From: Candidatus Woesearchaeota archaeon | GTDB lineage: Archaea > Nanobdellota > Nanobdellia > Woesearchaeales > GW2011-AR4 | DNA: 64,000 nt | Direction of reading: 5' to 3' | Assembly (NCBI GenBank): GCA_016185945.1 | Contig: JACPMR010000004.1 | Coordinates: 1-64,000 of the forward strand | Shown here: positions 24,556 to 33,769 of the stretch, piece after piece | How positions within the stretch are numbered: position 1 is the stretch's first letter | Layout of the letters: each line of letters opens with the position of its first letter | Position numbers and translations under genes: made by a program | Notes under the pieces: model-generated | What the model saw: the letters and a program-made list of their open reading frames with translations, nothing else | Database searches by the model: none | Told to the model about the DNA's origin: nothing

Positions 24556-24864
24556 ATGAAACTACCATCAAAAATTCAATTTGCAGATGAGAAAGTAAAG
24601 AAAGCTTTTGAAGAATTAAGCCACTCTGATGAAAGAGGATTGTATAATTGGTTAGTGCAAGCTTTTAAGAATATTGAAGGGAACGCTTTCTGTGGCATTC
24701 AGATACCCAAAAAACTTATACCGAAAGAGTATCTTAAAAAATACAACATTCACAATTTGTGGAAATACAATTTGCCAAATGCTTGGAGATTGTTGTATTC
24801 AATAGAAAGTAATGGAATCATAGTCATTTCTATAATTCTTGAATGGCTTGATCATAAAGAATAA
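24556..24864 (+). CDS. RelE-like toxin
   Basis: A 102-residue protein of a RelE/ParE-like archaeal family: VKKAFEELSHSDERGLYNWLVQAFKNI helices, then IPKKLIPKEYLKKYNIHNLWKYNLPNAWRLLYSI and a final ILEWLDHKE. The N-L-W-K-x-x-L and W-R-L-x-Y pattern and the W-x-D-H-K-E end are characteristic. Such toxins cut mRNA at the ribosome. No classical antitoxin adjoins on the same strand; the divergent gene at 24167-24460 is the only candidate. Confidence 0.75.
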   Translation: MKLPSKIQFADEKVKKAFEELSHSDERGLYNWLVQAFKNIEGNAFCGIQIPKKLIPKEYLKKYNIHNLWKYNLPNAWRLLYSIESNGIIVISIILEWLDHKE

Positions 24865-24889
24865 GAACGAAGATTTAAATATTAAAATC

Positions 24890-25414
24890 CTAAGCCCTTC
24901 CCTTGACAGCCCTGCCATTCATCTGCAGCTCCTTTATCTTTGTCCTTAAGAAATCAATCGTCTTTGTGTTGTCCTGATGGTTCAGGATGCTGCCGCACTC
25001 AGGGCACCTGTATTCCAAGTCAACTGCCTTCTCAAATCCAACTCTTACGCAGGCATTTGGGCAAAGATAAAAATTGCCAAGATTTGCTTCTTCTTCCTTT
25101 AACCTTACAGTGTATTTGGCAAGCTTTTCCTTGGTTGTCTTGTCAAGCAAGTCCTTTATCTTTTTCTTGTTGAACGTCCAGTAGCTTATGTACCACCCCT
25201 TCTGCCTGTCCTTTTTCCTGTAATAAGTCACAAGGTTATGGTTATAAAGCCTGTAAAGGATGTTCCTGACATCATGTATGTCCCTGTCTACCTTTTCAGC
25301 AATCTTGAAGTCAGAAATGTTCTTCTTGTCCTTCAAGTACTCAATTATCTTGATAGAATCCTCTCCAATTACTTCCTTAACTGTGTCGTATATTTTTTGG
25401 TTGGTTAGCTTCAT
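24890..25414 (-). CDS. tfe: Transcription factor E (TFIIE-alpha homologue)
   Basis: A 174-residue protein. Residues 1-100 form an extended winged helix with DRDIHDVRNILYRLYNHNLVTYYRKKDRQKGWYISYW. Residues 113-142 form a zinc ribbon (CPNAC and CPECG). It helps open promoter DNA with TBP and TFB. Length matches archaeal TFE. Two short frames overlapping it are shadows. Confidence 0.95.
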   Translation of the reverse strand: MKLTNQKIYDTVKEVIGEDSIKIIEYLKDKKNISDFKIAEKVDRDIHDVRNILYRLYNHNLVTYYRKKDRQKGWYISYWTFNKKKIKDLLDKTTKEKLAKYTVRLKEEEANLGNFYLCPNACVRVGFEKAVDLEYRCPECGSILNHQDNTKTIDFLRTKIKELQMNGRAVKGRA

Positions 25415-25933
25415 TTTTACCCTTAAAGTAAGTATCCCACTCTTTTAAGGCAAAGTGCAGAAGAAAAGAGGTGATTGAAAAACTCCTACACCTCCTTAAA
25501 AGGTGGGATAAATTAAAAATATGATTATCCCTATCAGTATTTCCACACTCTGACCCTTCCACCCCGTTTTACCCTCTCTATAGAGGAATTAAACTCTTTA
25601 GTTTATGAACATTATCTGCAATAGGTTTAGAAGGCTATTGCAGTCATTAAGAGCACCTGTCATATATAAAGTTTGCGATATCCTAGTATATATGTTTAAA
25701 AGTATATATTCTATAGAATAGGTTATATTTAAAGGTTTCGTTTTTGCGAAGCAAAACAAAGCCCAGAAAATCCAAAAGATTTTCTGGACTACAAAAGCAA
25801 AGCTTTTGTCGGTTTCGCTGCTTTCGGTTTTTAGTCCCTATTTTTATATAATTTTTATAAAAAGGAAGGTGATTAATTAAATTAGTCAATTTTTGCTTAA
25901 CTTTTTATATAAAACAATATTTCCAGAGCAAGT
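25415..25933. other. Gene-free stretch with hairpin cluster
   Basis: This 519-base gap is the shared promoter region of tfe (left) and the Nudix gene (right). Three strong hairpins lie at 25738-25758 (GTTTTTGCGAAGCAAAAC), 25769-25791 (CAGAAAATC with GATTTTCTG) and 25793-25811 (ACAAAAGCAAAGCTTTTGT). The sequence CTCTCTATAGAGG at 25575-25587 is palindromic. No RNA family recognised. Confidence 0.4.
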
Positions 25934-26356
25934 ATGCCAAAAGAAAAAAGCTGCGGAGCGATTGTCTTCAAGAGGCAAAAGGACGGCTCTGTCAAGTACC
26001 TTCTCCTTCATTATGAGGCAGGGCACTGGGATTTTCCAAAAGGTAATCAGGAAAAGAATGAGAAAGAAGAAATGACCGCTGCCCGCGAAATAAAGGAAGA
26101 GACGGGCATTGAGGACATTGAGTTTGTTGATGGCTTCAGGGAGGAAATAAAATATTTCTACAAAAAGGGCGAAGAAACTATCTTCAAGGAAGTTGCTTTC
26201 TTTCTTGTGCAATCCGCCACAGATGAAGTTGCTTTGTCAAAAGAGCACATTGGCTATGCATGGGTTAATTACGAGCATGCGATGAAAAAGCTGACTTTCA
26301 ACAACTCGAAGGAAGTTCTGAGAAAAGCAAATCAGTTTTTGTATAAGAAAGGGTAA
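25934..26356 (+). CDS. Nudix hydrolase
   Basis: A 140-residue Nudix protein. The Nudix box is G at residue 36, then KEEMTAAREIKEETGI with the REUxEExGU core, all metal-binding glutamates present. KEKSCGAIVFKRQKDGSVKYLLLHY at the start is typical of diadenosine tetraphosphate (Ap4A) hydrolases, which remove alarmones. A TTTTTATATAAAAC box about 25-30 bases before the ATG gives a leaderless start. Confidence 0.9.
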   Translation: MPKEKSCGAIVFKRQKDGSVKYLLLHYEAGHWDFPKGNQEKNEKEEMTAAREIKEETGIEDIEFVDGFREEIKYFYKKGEETIFKEVAFFLVQSATDEVALSKEHIGYAWVNYEHAMKKLTFNNSKEVLRKANQFLYKKG

Positions 26357-26374
26357 TAACAACAAATTAAAAAA

Positions 26375-26603
26375 TTCAATCCCGAGAGCGACTTTTGGAT
26401 TCAAAGCAAGAAGAAAGTGAACCGCTTTTAATTCTGGTGCTATAAGCTCAAGTCATCAAGCACAACAGAATTAGGCGGGGCACCCAGTGGCATGCGAGTG
26501 AGCTTCGTTCGACCTGAAAAGCGAGCTTGCGAGCTTTTCTCGCAAGCAACAGCGAACTCGCTCACAAGTCACTCACTTGGAACAGAAAATGGGTCGCTGA
26601 TTG
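26375..26603 (+). repeat. Dispersed structured element F2
   Basis: TTCAATC and AGCGAC at the start pair with GTCGCT and GATTG at the end (26593-26603), closing a structure of about 229 bases. The middle contains GCATGCGAGTGAGC with later GCGAACTCGCTCAC and an AAAAGCGAGC/GCTTTTCTCGC hairpin, also partly present in E3. It fills the gap before hicB. Confidence 0.55.
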
Positions 26604-26643
26604 TTGTTTTTAATTGAATAATGGAGTAATCCACTAAAAATTT

Positions 26644-26659
26644 AATTTATCGATAAATT
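26644..26659. promoter_or_regulatory. 16-bp perfect palindrome upstream of hicB
   Basis: AATTTATCGATAAATT overlaps the probable TATA region about 30-45 bases before the hicB ATG. HicB antitoxins bind such operators, so autoregulation is likely. Confidence 0.5.
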
Positions 26660-26688
26660 TTTAAATACCTTCAACCATAAACTAAATT

Positions 26689-26898
26689 ATGACAAGAAAG
26701 TATACTATAATAATAGAAAAAGATGAAGCTGGTTGGCTAGTTTCTGAAGTAGTTGAGTTGCCTGGCTGCCATACACAAGCCAAGACAATAGACCAGTTGA
26801 TTGAGAGAACTAAAGAGGCGATAAGGGCTTATCTTGGGGATTCTGAAGAAAAAGATATTTCTACTGATTTTATAGGCATACAGCAAATTGAGGTATAG
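26689..26898 (+). CDS. hicB: HicB-like antitoxin
   Basis: A 69-residue protein with the HicB fold: YTIIIEKDEAGWLVSEVVELPGCHTQAKTIDQLIERTKEAIRAYL. The P-G-C-x-T-x-A pattern is diagnostic. It lacks a separate DNA-binding tail, being a short form. It lies three bases upstream of the toxin gene hicA, so the order is antitoxin then toxin. It blocks HicA and, with it, represses the operon, probably through the palindrome at 26644. Confidence 0.88.
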   Translation: MTRKYTIIIEKDEAGWLVSEVVELPGCHTQAKTIDQLIERTKEAIRAYLGDSEEKDISTDFIGIQQIEV

Positions 26899-26901
26899 TC
26901 A

Positions 26902-27132
26902 ATGGCAAAGTTGCCTAAATTGACAGGTAAAGAGTTAGGCAAAATAATAGAAAAATTGGGATTTGTATTTGACCATCAAACTGGAAGTCATCTTGTTTAC
27001 AAGCATCCTGATGGAAGAAAAACTACGGTACCTCATCACTCTAGAGAGGAGATTGGTCCGGGTTTATTGACCAAAATTATCAAAAGAGATTTGCAGATTT
27101 CAAGGGATGATTTCTTTAAATTACTGAATTAA
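26902..27132 (+). CDS. hicA: HicA-like mRNA interferase toxin
   Basis: A 76-residue YcfA/HicA protein of double-stranded RNA-binding fold. GSHLVYKHPDGRKTTVPHHSREEIGPGLLTKIIKRDLQIS carries the catalytic histidine (residue 30) in the G-S-H motif. It cuts mRNA without need of the ribosome. Length and order behind hicB are typical, so the system looks intact. Confidence 0.9.
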   Translation: MAKLPKLTGKELGKIIEKLGFVFDHQTGSHLVYKHPDGRKTTVPHHSREEIGPGLLTKIIKRDLQISRDDFFKLLN

Positions 27133-27182
27133 ACCTTGTACTCACTAAAAATTTAAATACCCAAATATCAAAATCCCTTTCT

Positions 27183-28895
27183 ATGAAAAACCTTGAGGTT
27201 GCAGGGCTTCTGAATGAAATAGCTGATTATCTTGAATTCGCAGATGATACTTATAGGGTTAGGGCTTACAGGAAAGCAGCTTTGGTTATTGAAGGGCTTT
27301 CTGAAGACATTGTACAGGTTTGGCAGGATGGCAGATTGGAGGACTTGCCTGGAGTAGGAGAAGGCATAGCCAAGAAGATTGATGAATTCCTAAGAGAAGG
27401 CAGGCTGAAATATCTTGATGAATTAAAAAAAGAAACCCCTGTTGACATGGAGGAGCTTGGCGCAATTGAAGGCATTGGCCCCAAAACAATATTCAAGCTC
27501 TACAAGCAACTTAAAGTGAAGAATGTTGCCGGCTTGGAAAAGGCTGCAAAGCAGGGTAAAATACAAAAAATTGAAGGGCTTGGCCCTACTGTTGAGCAGA
27601 ACATACTGAAAAGCATAGAGTTTGCAAGAAAAACAAAGCAGAGGGTGCCTCTTGGCTTTGCATTGAGCAGCGCAGAGGAGGTTGTCAAGTTCCTGAAAAC
27701 ATTAAAAAGCGTTGACAAGGTGAATGTTGCCGGCTCAACAAGGAGAATGAAGGAAACAATTGGAGACATCGACATTCTTGCAACATCAAAAGCTCCTGAG
27801 AAGGTTGTGGAGTTCTTCGCTAAAATGCCCGATGTAAGTGATGTTCTTGCAAAAGGCCCGACAAAATCTTCTGTAAGGTTGAAGGAAGGCATACAGGTTG
27901 ATTTAAGGGTGCTGGACGACAAAATCTTTGGGGCTGCCTTGCTTTACTTCACAGGCAACAAGGAGCATAACATAATTTTAAGGAAGATTGCGATTGAGAA
28001 AGGGCTGAAGCTTTCCGAGTACGGATTGTTTGACAAAAAAACAGACAAGCTTGTTGCAGGCAGGACAGAAGAAGAAGTGTACAAAAAACTCGGAATGGAT
28101 TACATTGAGCCCGAGATGCGAGAAGACGAAGGCGAGATTGAATTAGCCCAGCACCACATGCTGCCAAAATTGATTAGCTATAATGACATTAAAGGCGACT
28201 TGCAGATGCACACAAAATGGAGCGATGGCAACAACACAATTGAAGAGATGGCAGTTGCAGCAAAAAAACTCGGGCATCAATATATTTGTATAACAGATCA
28301 TACGGGTAAGCTGGCTATTGCTCATGCTCTGGACGAAAAACAAATCCATGAGCAGAGAAAAGAGATTGAAAAGACAAACAGGAAATTAAGCGGCATTAAA
28401 GTTTTGCAGGGAATTGAAGTCAATATAAAAGATGATGGGACTTTGGACATGCCTGACAAGGTGCTTAAGGAGCTTGACATTGTTGTTGCTTCAATACACT
28501 CAGGATTCAAGAATCCGAAAGAAAAGATAACAAGAAGGATGCTCAAGGCAATGGAAAACGAGAATGTTGACATTATTGCGCATCCAACCGGAAGATTAAT
28601 TACAAAACGCGAGCCCTATGAAATTGAATTGGATGCTGTTTTTGACGCTGCAAAGAGAACAGGCACGATAATGGAAATCAATGCCTATCCCGAAAGACTG
28701 GACTTAAGGGACTATAATGTAAGGGCTGCTGTCAAGGCGGGAGTAAAGCTTGTTATAAGCACAGATGCCCATAATGCAGACCAGCTTCATTTCATAAAGC
28801 TGGGAATTGGAACTGCAAGGAGAGGATGGGCAACAAAGAATGACATTATCAACACAAGAGGCTTGAAGGATATGATGAGGATGTTGAAAAGATAG
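27183..28895 (+). CDS. polX: DNA polymerase X with PHP domain
   Basis: A 570-residue PolX. Residues 1-150 contain helix-hairpin-helix motifs (LPGVGEGIAKKIDEFL and EGIGPKTIFKLYK). The palm has the metal aspartates in GDIDILATS and QVDLRVLDD. Residues 335-570 are a PHP phosphoesterase domain (GDLQMHTKWSDGNNTIEEM, ITDHTG, DIIAHPTGRL, STDAHN), giving 3'-5' exonuclease activity. It fills gaps in base-excision repair. This is the bacterial/archaeal PolX architecture, full length. Confidence 0.95.
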   Translation: MKNLEVAGLLNEIADYLEFADDTYRVRAYRKAALVIEGLSEDIVQVWQDGRLEDLPGVGEGIAKKIDEFLREGRLKYLDELKKETPVDMEELGAIEGIGPKTIFKLYKQLKVKNVAGLEKAAKQGKIQKIEGLGPTVEQNILKSIEFARKTKQRVPLGFALSSAEEVVKFLKTLKSVDKVNVAGSTRRMKETIGDIDILATSKAPEKVVEFFAKMPDVSDVLAKGPTKSSVRLKEGIQVDLRVLDDKIFGAALLYFTGNKEHNIILRKIAIEKGLKLSEYGLFDKKTDKLVAGRTEEEVYKKLGMDYIEPEMREDEGEIELAQHHMLPKLISYNDIKGDLQMHTKWSDGNNTIEEMAVAAKKLGHQYICITDHTGKLAIAHALDEKQIHEQRKEIEKTNRKLSGIKVLQGIEVNIKDDGTLDMPDKVLKELDIVVASIHSGFKNPKEKITRRMLKAMENENVDIIAHPTGRLITKREPYEIELDAVFDAAKRTGTIMEINAYPERLDLRDYNVRAAVKAGVKLVISTDAHNADQLHFIKLGIGTARRGWATKNDIINTRGLKDMMRMLKR

Positions 28896-28909
28896 AATTT
28901 TTAATTTTT

Positions 28910-29182
28910 TTATTTATTTCGCCTCAATAAATCATATACTTCTTTTGCAAGTTTTTTATATCTAGTTTTTGGTCCTGCAAGCTCAGGAGAAAACATTTTC
29001 TGAAAAAGATCATAAATTTCTTGTGTAAATTCATTTAAATTATTGCTGCGCTGAAATCTTGGAATTAATCTTTCAATTTCAGGGTCATATTCATCAAAGT
29101 TAGTTTTTTCATCTTCGTAAATACCTATAGGATCGTGTTTATTAAAAATCGCTCTTAATTTATTTTTCAATTTTGAGTTCAT
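28910..29182 (-). CDS. Small hypothetical protein
   Basis: A 90-residue protein, polar and helix-rich, with a central DEYDPEIERLIPRFQRSNNLNEFTQEIYDLFQKMF and a C-terminal YKKLAKEVYDLLRRNK. I recognise no domain. Its coding region is convergent with polX, and a TTATATAACC/TATATAAATT promoter element lies just upstream, supporting expression. Confidence 0.5.
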   Translation of the reverse strand: MNSKLKNKLRAIFNKHDPIGIYEDEKTNFDEYDPEIERLIPRFQRSNNLNEFTQEIYDLFQKMFSPELAGPKTRYKKLAKEVYDLLRRNK

Positions 29183-29313
29183 ATCATATGTTAAGACAGA
29201 GAAGTATATAAATTATGTAGATGAATATCAATAAAACCCACAACCTTTTTATATAACCTATAATCTTTTTGGTTTATAACTAAAAATTTAATGGAGTAAA
29301 AAAATTTCCAATA

Positions 29314-29525
29314 AAATCAAAAAAATACTAGAGCGACTTTTATATTCACAGTATCAAAAATCCTTTGGATTTTTGGAACTTCCGAAAATGTGAAGCATTT
29401 TCGATAGCGTGAAAAAAGTAATCCGCTTGTGCTTCAGGCACTTTATCCTAAGCTTATAGTGCGAGAAGAAGTGGCTGTGGCTCCCTTATCACAAAAGTAG
29501 TTTACAGGGAAGCCCGTTGATTGAA
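29314..29525 (+). repeat. Dispersed structured element F3
   Basis: Has GAGCGACTTT near the start, two hairpins (AAAATCCTTTGGATTTT and CGAAAATGTGAAGCATTTTCG), the 3' block 29471-29515 alike to F1, and ends GTTGATTGAA. It occupies the gap between 29183 and the GAPDH gene; the rest of the gap is AT-rich. Confidence 0.55.
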
Positions 29526-29589
29526 ATAAAAAATAATCATTGTTTTTAAAAAATTAAAATAAATTTATCAAATCAAAAAGGGTGGTTTT

Positions 29590-30582
29590 ATGGTTAATGT
29601 AGCAATAAACGGCTTTGGAAGGATTGGCAGATTAGTTCTTCGTGCAGGCATTAAATATAAAGACATAAACTGGGTTGCTGTGAATGACATAACAGATGCA
29701 AAAACCTTGGCGCATCTTTTCAAGCATGATTCTGTTTATAGAAGATACGAAGGCAAAGTAGAGTATACAGACGATTCTTTGATTATTGACGGCAAAAAAA
29801 TAAAGGTTTTATCGATTCTGGATCCTTCAAAACTTCCTTGGAAAGACATGGAAATTGATGTTGTTGTTGAAAGCACTGGCAAGTTCACAGACAGAGAAGG
29901 CGCACAGCAGCACTTGAATGCAGGCGCAAAGAAAGTTTTGATAAGCGCTCCTGCGAAAAACCCTGACATTACGATTGTCATGGGCGTTAATGAAAAGATG
30001 TATGACAAAAATAATCACCATATTGTTTCAAATGCTTCCTGCACAACAAACTGCCTTGCTCCTGTTGTAAAAATCCTTCATGACAATTTTGGAGTTAAAA
30101 GGGGATTCATGACAACAATTCATGCTTATACTGCAGACCAAAGATTAGTGGATGCTCCTCACAAGGACTTGAGAAGGGCAAGGCATGCTGCTTTGTCAAT
30201 CATACCGACAACAACAGGCGCTGCAAAGTCAGTTGCTGAGGTTATTCCAGAATTGAAAGGAAAGCTTGATGGGTTAGCTTTCAGAGTGCCTGTTGCAACT
30301 GGCTCAGTTACTGACTTTGTATGTGAGCTTGAAAAAAGCGTCACAAAAGAAGAGATAAACAAAGCATTTAAAGATGCGGCAAGCAAGCTGAAAGGTATTG
30401 TTGAATATTCAGTTGAGTCATTGGTTTCTGCTGATATTATAGCAGACCCGAATTCTTCCATATTTGACTCTGAGCTTACAAATGTTATAGGTGGCAATTT
30501 CGTAAAAGTCATTGCATGGTACGACAACGAATGGGGCTTCAGCGAGAGGATGATTGATGTGATTAAATTGGTTGGGAAATGA
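29590..30582 (+). CDS. gap: Glyceraldehyde-3-phosphate dehydrogenase, bacterial (class I) type
   Basis: A 330-residue phosphorylating [17 protein letters not shown] binds NAD(P), [12 protein letters not shown] holds the catalytic cysteine at residue 151 and WYDNEWGF lies near the end. This is the bacterial/eukaryotic class, not the archaeal class II enzyme, which suggests old gene transfer and is seen in several DPANN and haloarchaeal lineages. AAAGGGTGG before the ATG is a Shine-Dalgarno-like site. Its TGA overlaps the next start. Confidence 0.95.
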   Translation: MVNVAINGFGRIGRLVLRAGIKYKDINWVAVNDITDAKTLAHLFKHDSVYRRYEGKVEYTDDSLIIDGKKIKVLSILDPSKLPWKDMEIDVVVESTGKFTDREGAQQHLNAGAKKVLISAPAKNPDITIVMGVNEKMYDKNNHHIVSNASCTTNCLAPVVKILHDNFGVKRGFMTTIHAYTADQRLVDAPHKDLRRARHAALSIIPTTTGAAKSVAEVIPELKGKLDGLAFRVPVATGSVTDFVCELEKSVTKEEINKAFKDAASKLKGIVEYSVESLVSADIIADPNSSIFDSELTNVIGGNFVKVIAWYDNEWGFSERMIDVIKLVGK

Positions 30583-31220
30583 ATTATAACCTAAATAAAT
30601 GGCTAAAAGAATTCTCATTTTACAAAAAAAGAATATTTATCTCGCTAATTCTCCTTGTTATTGCAGCAATTGCCAATTTTTACTTCAGCAACTACACTTC
30701 AAAAGTCGAAACCTCCACTGTTAACGACCTTATATTAAATTTAATTCCTCCTATAGACTTAACACCTCTTTTCATACTAGGCTGGTGGGCTCCGTTCTTC
30801 TTGATTTTTGTATTCCCTTTATTTGCAAGGATACATAAGTTTCACGAGGCGGTTTATCACTTTAGCCTGCTTGTGGTTGTCAGGAGCATTTTCATTTCCT
30901 TAACCCATCTTAAAGTGCCGGCGGATGCAATACAGGTGTCCCTGCCTAAGCCGCTTAACTGGCTATACTTCCAGAACGATATGTTTTTTTCAGGGCATAC
31001 TGCCTTTATTCTGATTGGGTTTTTTGTGTTTAAGCACGAGAAGATCAAATATCTCTTTCTTGTCTTATCAATTATAATGGCGTTTACGGTTCTGGCAATG
31101 CACCAGCATTACAGCATTGACGTATTTGCCGCATATTTCATAACCTATGGAACATTCAAGATTGGCGAATGGCTCAGGGAAAAATTGAGCAAAACAGGAA
31201 TCAAGCGTTATCTACTTTAA
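30579..31220 (+). CDS. PAP2-like membrane phosphatase
   Basis: A 213-residue protein with about six membrane helices. FFSGHTAF and [17 protein letters not shown] are the catalytic histidine motifs of the PAP2 family, in the arrangement of the PAP2_C group (sphingomyelin-synthase-like). It probably removes phosphate from a lipid. It is coupled to gap by a four-base overlap, though no metabolic link is evident. Confidence 0.8.
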   Translation: MNYNLNKWLKEFSFYKKRIFISLILLVIAAIANFYFSNYTSKVETSTVNDLILNLIPPIDLTPLFILGWWAPFFLIFVFPLFARIHKFHEAVYHFSLLVVVRSIFISLTHLKVPADAIQVSLPKPLNWLYFQNDMFFSGHTAFILIGFFVFKHEKIKYLFLVLSIIMAFTVLAMHQHYSIDVFAAYFITYGTFKIGEWLREKLSKTGIKRYLL

Positions 31221-31231
31221 CAATATCCATT

Positions 31232-32236
31232 ATGTATAAAATAAAACAGCTCCCAGAGGATTTCACAGTAAAAGAAATAAGTAATGTTAATATTCAAAAT
31301 AATGGATTGTATTCTTATTTTATTCTCAAAAAAACTAACTATACAACAATTGACGCATTGCAAATTTTATCAAAGAAGTTCAAAATTCAATTAAAGCATT
31401 TTGGGTTTGCAGGGAACAAGGACAAAAATGCAGTAACAGAACAAAAAATATCAGTCTTAAAGGGAAGCAAAAAATTTGAAAATATTGGATTAAAAAATAT
31501 TGGATTGAAATATTTGGGCAATGGCAATGAACCGATTTCTTTGGGAGATTTGGAAGGTAATGAATTTGTTATTGTAATAAGGAATTTAGACGAAAATAAT
31601 ATCAAAAAAATAAAACAATCACAAAATAAAAAGCTAAAAATTCCGAATCTATTTGGCCCTCAAAGATTCAGCAAAAACAATCATCTGGTTGGAAAAAGCA
31701 TAGTAAAAAGGGATTTTAAGAAAGCAGTTGGATTATTGCTGGAAAATAATGGAAATATTGAAGATGAAATAAAACAATATATTGAAAAAAACAAAAACAA
31801 TTACATTGAGGCATTGAGATTGATTCCGTTAAAAACAAGAAGATTGTTTGTACACTCTTACCAGTCATATTTGTTTAACAAAATTGCTGAGGAACACATA
31901 AAATACAATAAAAACTATACCAAAAAACTAAAAAACATTAAAATTCCAATAGTTGGGTTTGATTTTGAAATAAACTCAATAAAAAATAAACCTCAAAAAA
32001 ACATTATCAAAAAAATAATCGGCGAAGAACAAATAGCTCCAAGGGATTTCATAATAAACCAGATTCCTGAACTCTCTTCAGAAGGCGGCTTCAGGGATTT
32101 GTTTTTTGAAACAAAATTCAAGATTGTGGAAATTGCAAATGATTATTTAAATCAAAACAAGCAAAAAATAAAAATTAATTTTACTTTGCCGAAAAGCTGC
32201 TATGCTACTGTTGCTTTGGAATTCTTTCTTCCATAA
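31232..32236 (+). CDS. truD: tRNA pseudouridine-13 synthase TruD
   Basis: A 334-residue TruD. GFAGNKDKNAVTEQ at about 58-71 contains the catalytic aspartate 64. GNEFVIVIRNL and PNLFGPQRFSKNNHLVGKSI are the TRUD-domain landmarks. It isomerises U13 in tRNA. The ATG at 31232 gives MYKIKQLPEDFTVKE, the family start, although a frame opens at 31169 inside the PAP2-like gene. The 3' end overlaps adk by 32 bases on the opposite strand. Confidence 0.92.
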   Translation: MYKIKQLPEDFTVKEISNVNIQNNGLYSYFILKKTNYTTIDALQILSKKFKIQLKHFGFAGNKDKNAVTEQKISVLKGSKKFENIGLKNIGLKYLGNGNEPISLGDLEGNEFVIVIRNLDENNIKKIKQSQNKKLKIPNLFGPQRFSKNNHLVGKSIVKRDFKKAVGLLLENNGNIEDEIKQYIEKNKNNYIEALRLIPLKTRRLFVHSYQSYLFNKIAEEHIKYNKNYTKKLKNIKIPIVGFDFEINSIKNKPQKNIIKKIIGEEQIAPRDFIINQIPELSSEGGFRDLFFETKFKIVEIANDYLNQNKQKIKINFTLPKSCYATVALEFFLP

Positions 32237-32858
32237 TCTTAACCGCTTCCTTGAAAACCTCTTTTGGCTTCTTTGAAGCATCGACATCAACAAGCAGTTT
32301 TTTCTTTTTGTAATAATCAACTAACGGAGATGTTTCCTGCCCATAAACTTGTATCCTTTTCCTTACAGTTTCCGGCTCATCGTCCTTTCGCATTACAAGA
32401 GGGCTGCCGCACTTGTCGCATACATCTTTCTTCTTCGGCTTCATTGTAATGAGATTATACATTGCTCCGCATTTGCTGCAGTTCCTTCTTGCAGTCAGCC
32501 TTTCAACAATAGTTTCTTCAGAAGCGACAAGATTTAAAACCAAGTCTATTTTTTTCTTGATTTTCCACAAAGCATTTTCAAGAAATTCTGCTTGGTCTAA
32601 AGTCCTTGGATAGCCGTCAAGTATAAAGCCGTTTTTGAAGCTGTCTTCCCTTAGCGCCTTCTCCACTATCTTGTTCACAACCATGTTAGGCACAAGCAAT
32701 CCTTTCTCAACATAGTCCTTTAGCTCGCTGTTGCCGCTTTTTATCTCGTTCCTAAAAATATCCCCTGTAGAAACATGTGGGATTTTGTATTTATCGGAAA
32801 TCATTCCAGACAAAGTTCCTTTCCCGACTCCAGGCGGGCCAAAAATCAGCAGTTGCAT
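32205..32858 (-). CDS. adk: Adenylate kinase (zinc-lid type)
   Basis: A 217-residue adenylate kinase of the bacterial-like long class. LLIFGPPGVGKGTLSGMI is the P-loop, DGYPRTLDQAE the substrate clamp, and the lid has CSKCG and CDKCG cysteine pairs that hold zinc. It balances ATP, ADP and AMP. It differs from the archaeal AdkA of Methanococcus. It lies directly after gene 32860-33330 on the same strand. Confidence 0.95.
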   Translation of the reverse strand: MQLLIFGPPGVGKGTLSGMISDKYKIPHVSTGDIFRNEIKSGNSELKDYVEKGLLVPNMVVNKIVEKALREDSFKNGFILDGYPRTLDQAEFLENALWKIKKKIDLVLNLVASEETIVERLTARRNCSKCGAMYNLITMKPKKKDVCDKCGSPLVMRKDDEPETVRKRIQVYGQETSPLVDYYKKKKLLVDVDASKKPKEVFKEAVKIMEERIPKQQ

Positions 32859-32859
32859 T

Positions 32860-33330
32860 TTACCCGAGATAGCCTACATCCTCTTTTATATCGACTTCTT
32901 CATTCCAAGAAGCCCTCATCTTCTTTATATACATTAGTAATTCTTTTTTTAATTCTTTCCAGTCATCAAAAAAGCGGTTAATAAAATCAACTTCTTCCTT
33001 TTCATCATGGTTCAAAGCAACCTCTATTGACTGCCTGTTATAATCCATAAGCTTCCTGTATAAGTCATACATCTTATTCTTTTCAGTGTCGCTAAAATTT
33101 CTTGTTTCATGCATTGCATAAAGATTTGAAGTATCTGGCTGCAGAATCTCCTCAAGCATTGTTGTGTAGAAATCAAGCTTTTCGGCAATCCTTCTGACTA
33201 TGGCTCTGAGCAGAAAGTTTGTCTCTTCCAAATCGCTTATCTCAAACTCAAAGTCAAAATCCTTGAATTCTGGAAGCTTGTGCTTTTTCCTAAGCTCGTT
33301 ATATTGTTTTTCTATTTCGTTGCTGGGCAT
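32860..33330 (-). CDS. Hypothetical acidic helical protein
   Basis: A 156-residue protein, acidic and helical, with NEIEKQYNELRKKHKLPEFKDFDFEFEISDLEE at the start and an HDEKEEVDFINRFFDDWKELKKEL stretch. It ends one base before the adk start, so it is probably co-transcribed with adk. I recognise no domain; similar proteins appear among conserved hypothetical proteins of DPANN genomes, but this is from memory. Confidence 0.6.
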   Translation of the reverse strand: MPSNEIEKQYNELRKKHKLPEFKDFDFEFEISDLEETNFLLRAIVRRIAEKLDFYTTMLEEILQPDTSNLYAMHETRNFSDTEKNKMYDLYRKLMDYNRQSIEVALNHDEKEEVDFINRFFDDWKELKKELLMYIKKMRASWNEEVDIKEDVGYLG

Positions 33331-33347
33331 TTTATTTTTAGTTAAAA

Positions 33348-33465
33348 GCCTCCGGCCGGAGTTGCACCGGCGACCTCAATCCGGTCATTGGACCTGCGGA
33401 TGGCTTGCAGCAGCTACAAGTTTCGGCTAGACAATCCGCCGCAATAGCTGCTATGCTACGGAGGC
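33348..33465 (-). tRNA. Intron-containing tRNA with long variable arm (Leu or Ser type)
   Basis: Acceptor stem GCCTCCG/CGGAGGC (33459-33465 with 33348-33354), T arm 33355-33371 with loop TGCAACT, and anticodon stem GCGGA/TCCGC (33435-33439 with 33396-33400). The loop between is 34 bases, so an intron of about 27 bases is present, holding a CTTGTA/TGCAAG hairpin. The 23-base stretch between anticodon and T stems indicates a class II tRNA. I could not fix the anticodon: no single splice position gives an obvious Leu or Ser anticodon. Confidence 0.8.
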
Positions 33466-33551
33466 GTTCTAAAAAAGTTAAGGTTTAGAAGTCAATTTAA
33501 ATAAGTTTTGGAAATAAATTCAACACAATAATCCAGCATTGAAATAAAATT

Positions 33552-33743
33552 AAATCAAAAAATATTCGCTTCCCAGCATCTGCAAAGGTAATATGGGAAC
33601 CCAGCTCAGGACAGTGGCATGCGAGTGAGCGAATCACTCGCTCACAAATCACTGCATGAGTTTTATTGAATAGATAGGCGAGGTGAGGTTTAATGGCAGA
33701 AAAAACCGAGCCGAGCACTAAAATTTGCCGAAGGCGGATTGAA
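33552..33743 (+). repeat. Dispersed structured element E3
   Basis: Shares CGCTTCCCAGCATCTGCAAAGG and ATGGGAACCCAGCTCAGGA with E1/E2 and ends GGCGGATTGAA. A GCGAGTGAGCGAATCACTCGC hairpin (33621-33641) is inserted in the middle, as in F2. Confidence 0.55.
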
Positions 33744-33769
33744 AATTTAATTAAGAATTATATTAAAAT

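Noticed and set aside
25415-25680. A small RNA gene in front of tfe
   Set aside because: Some GC-richer patches and short palindromes exist, but I could not build a convincing structure or match a family.
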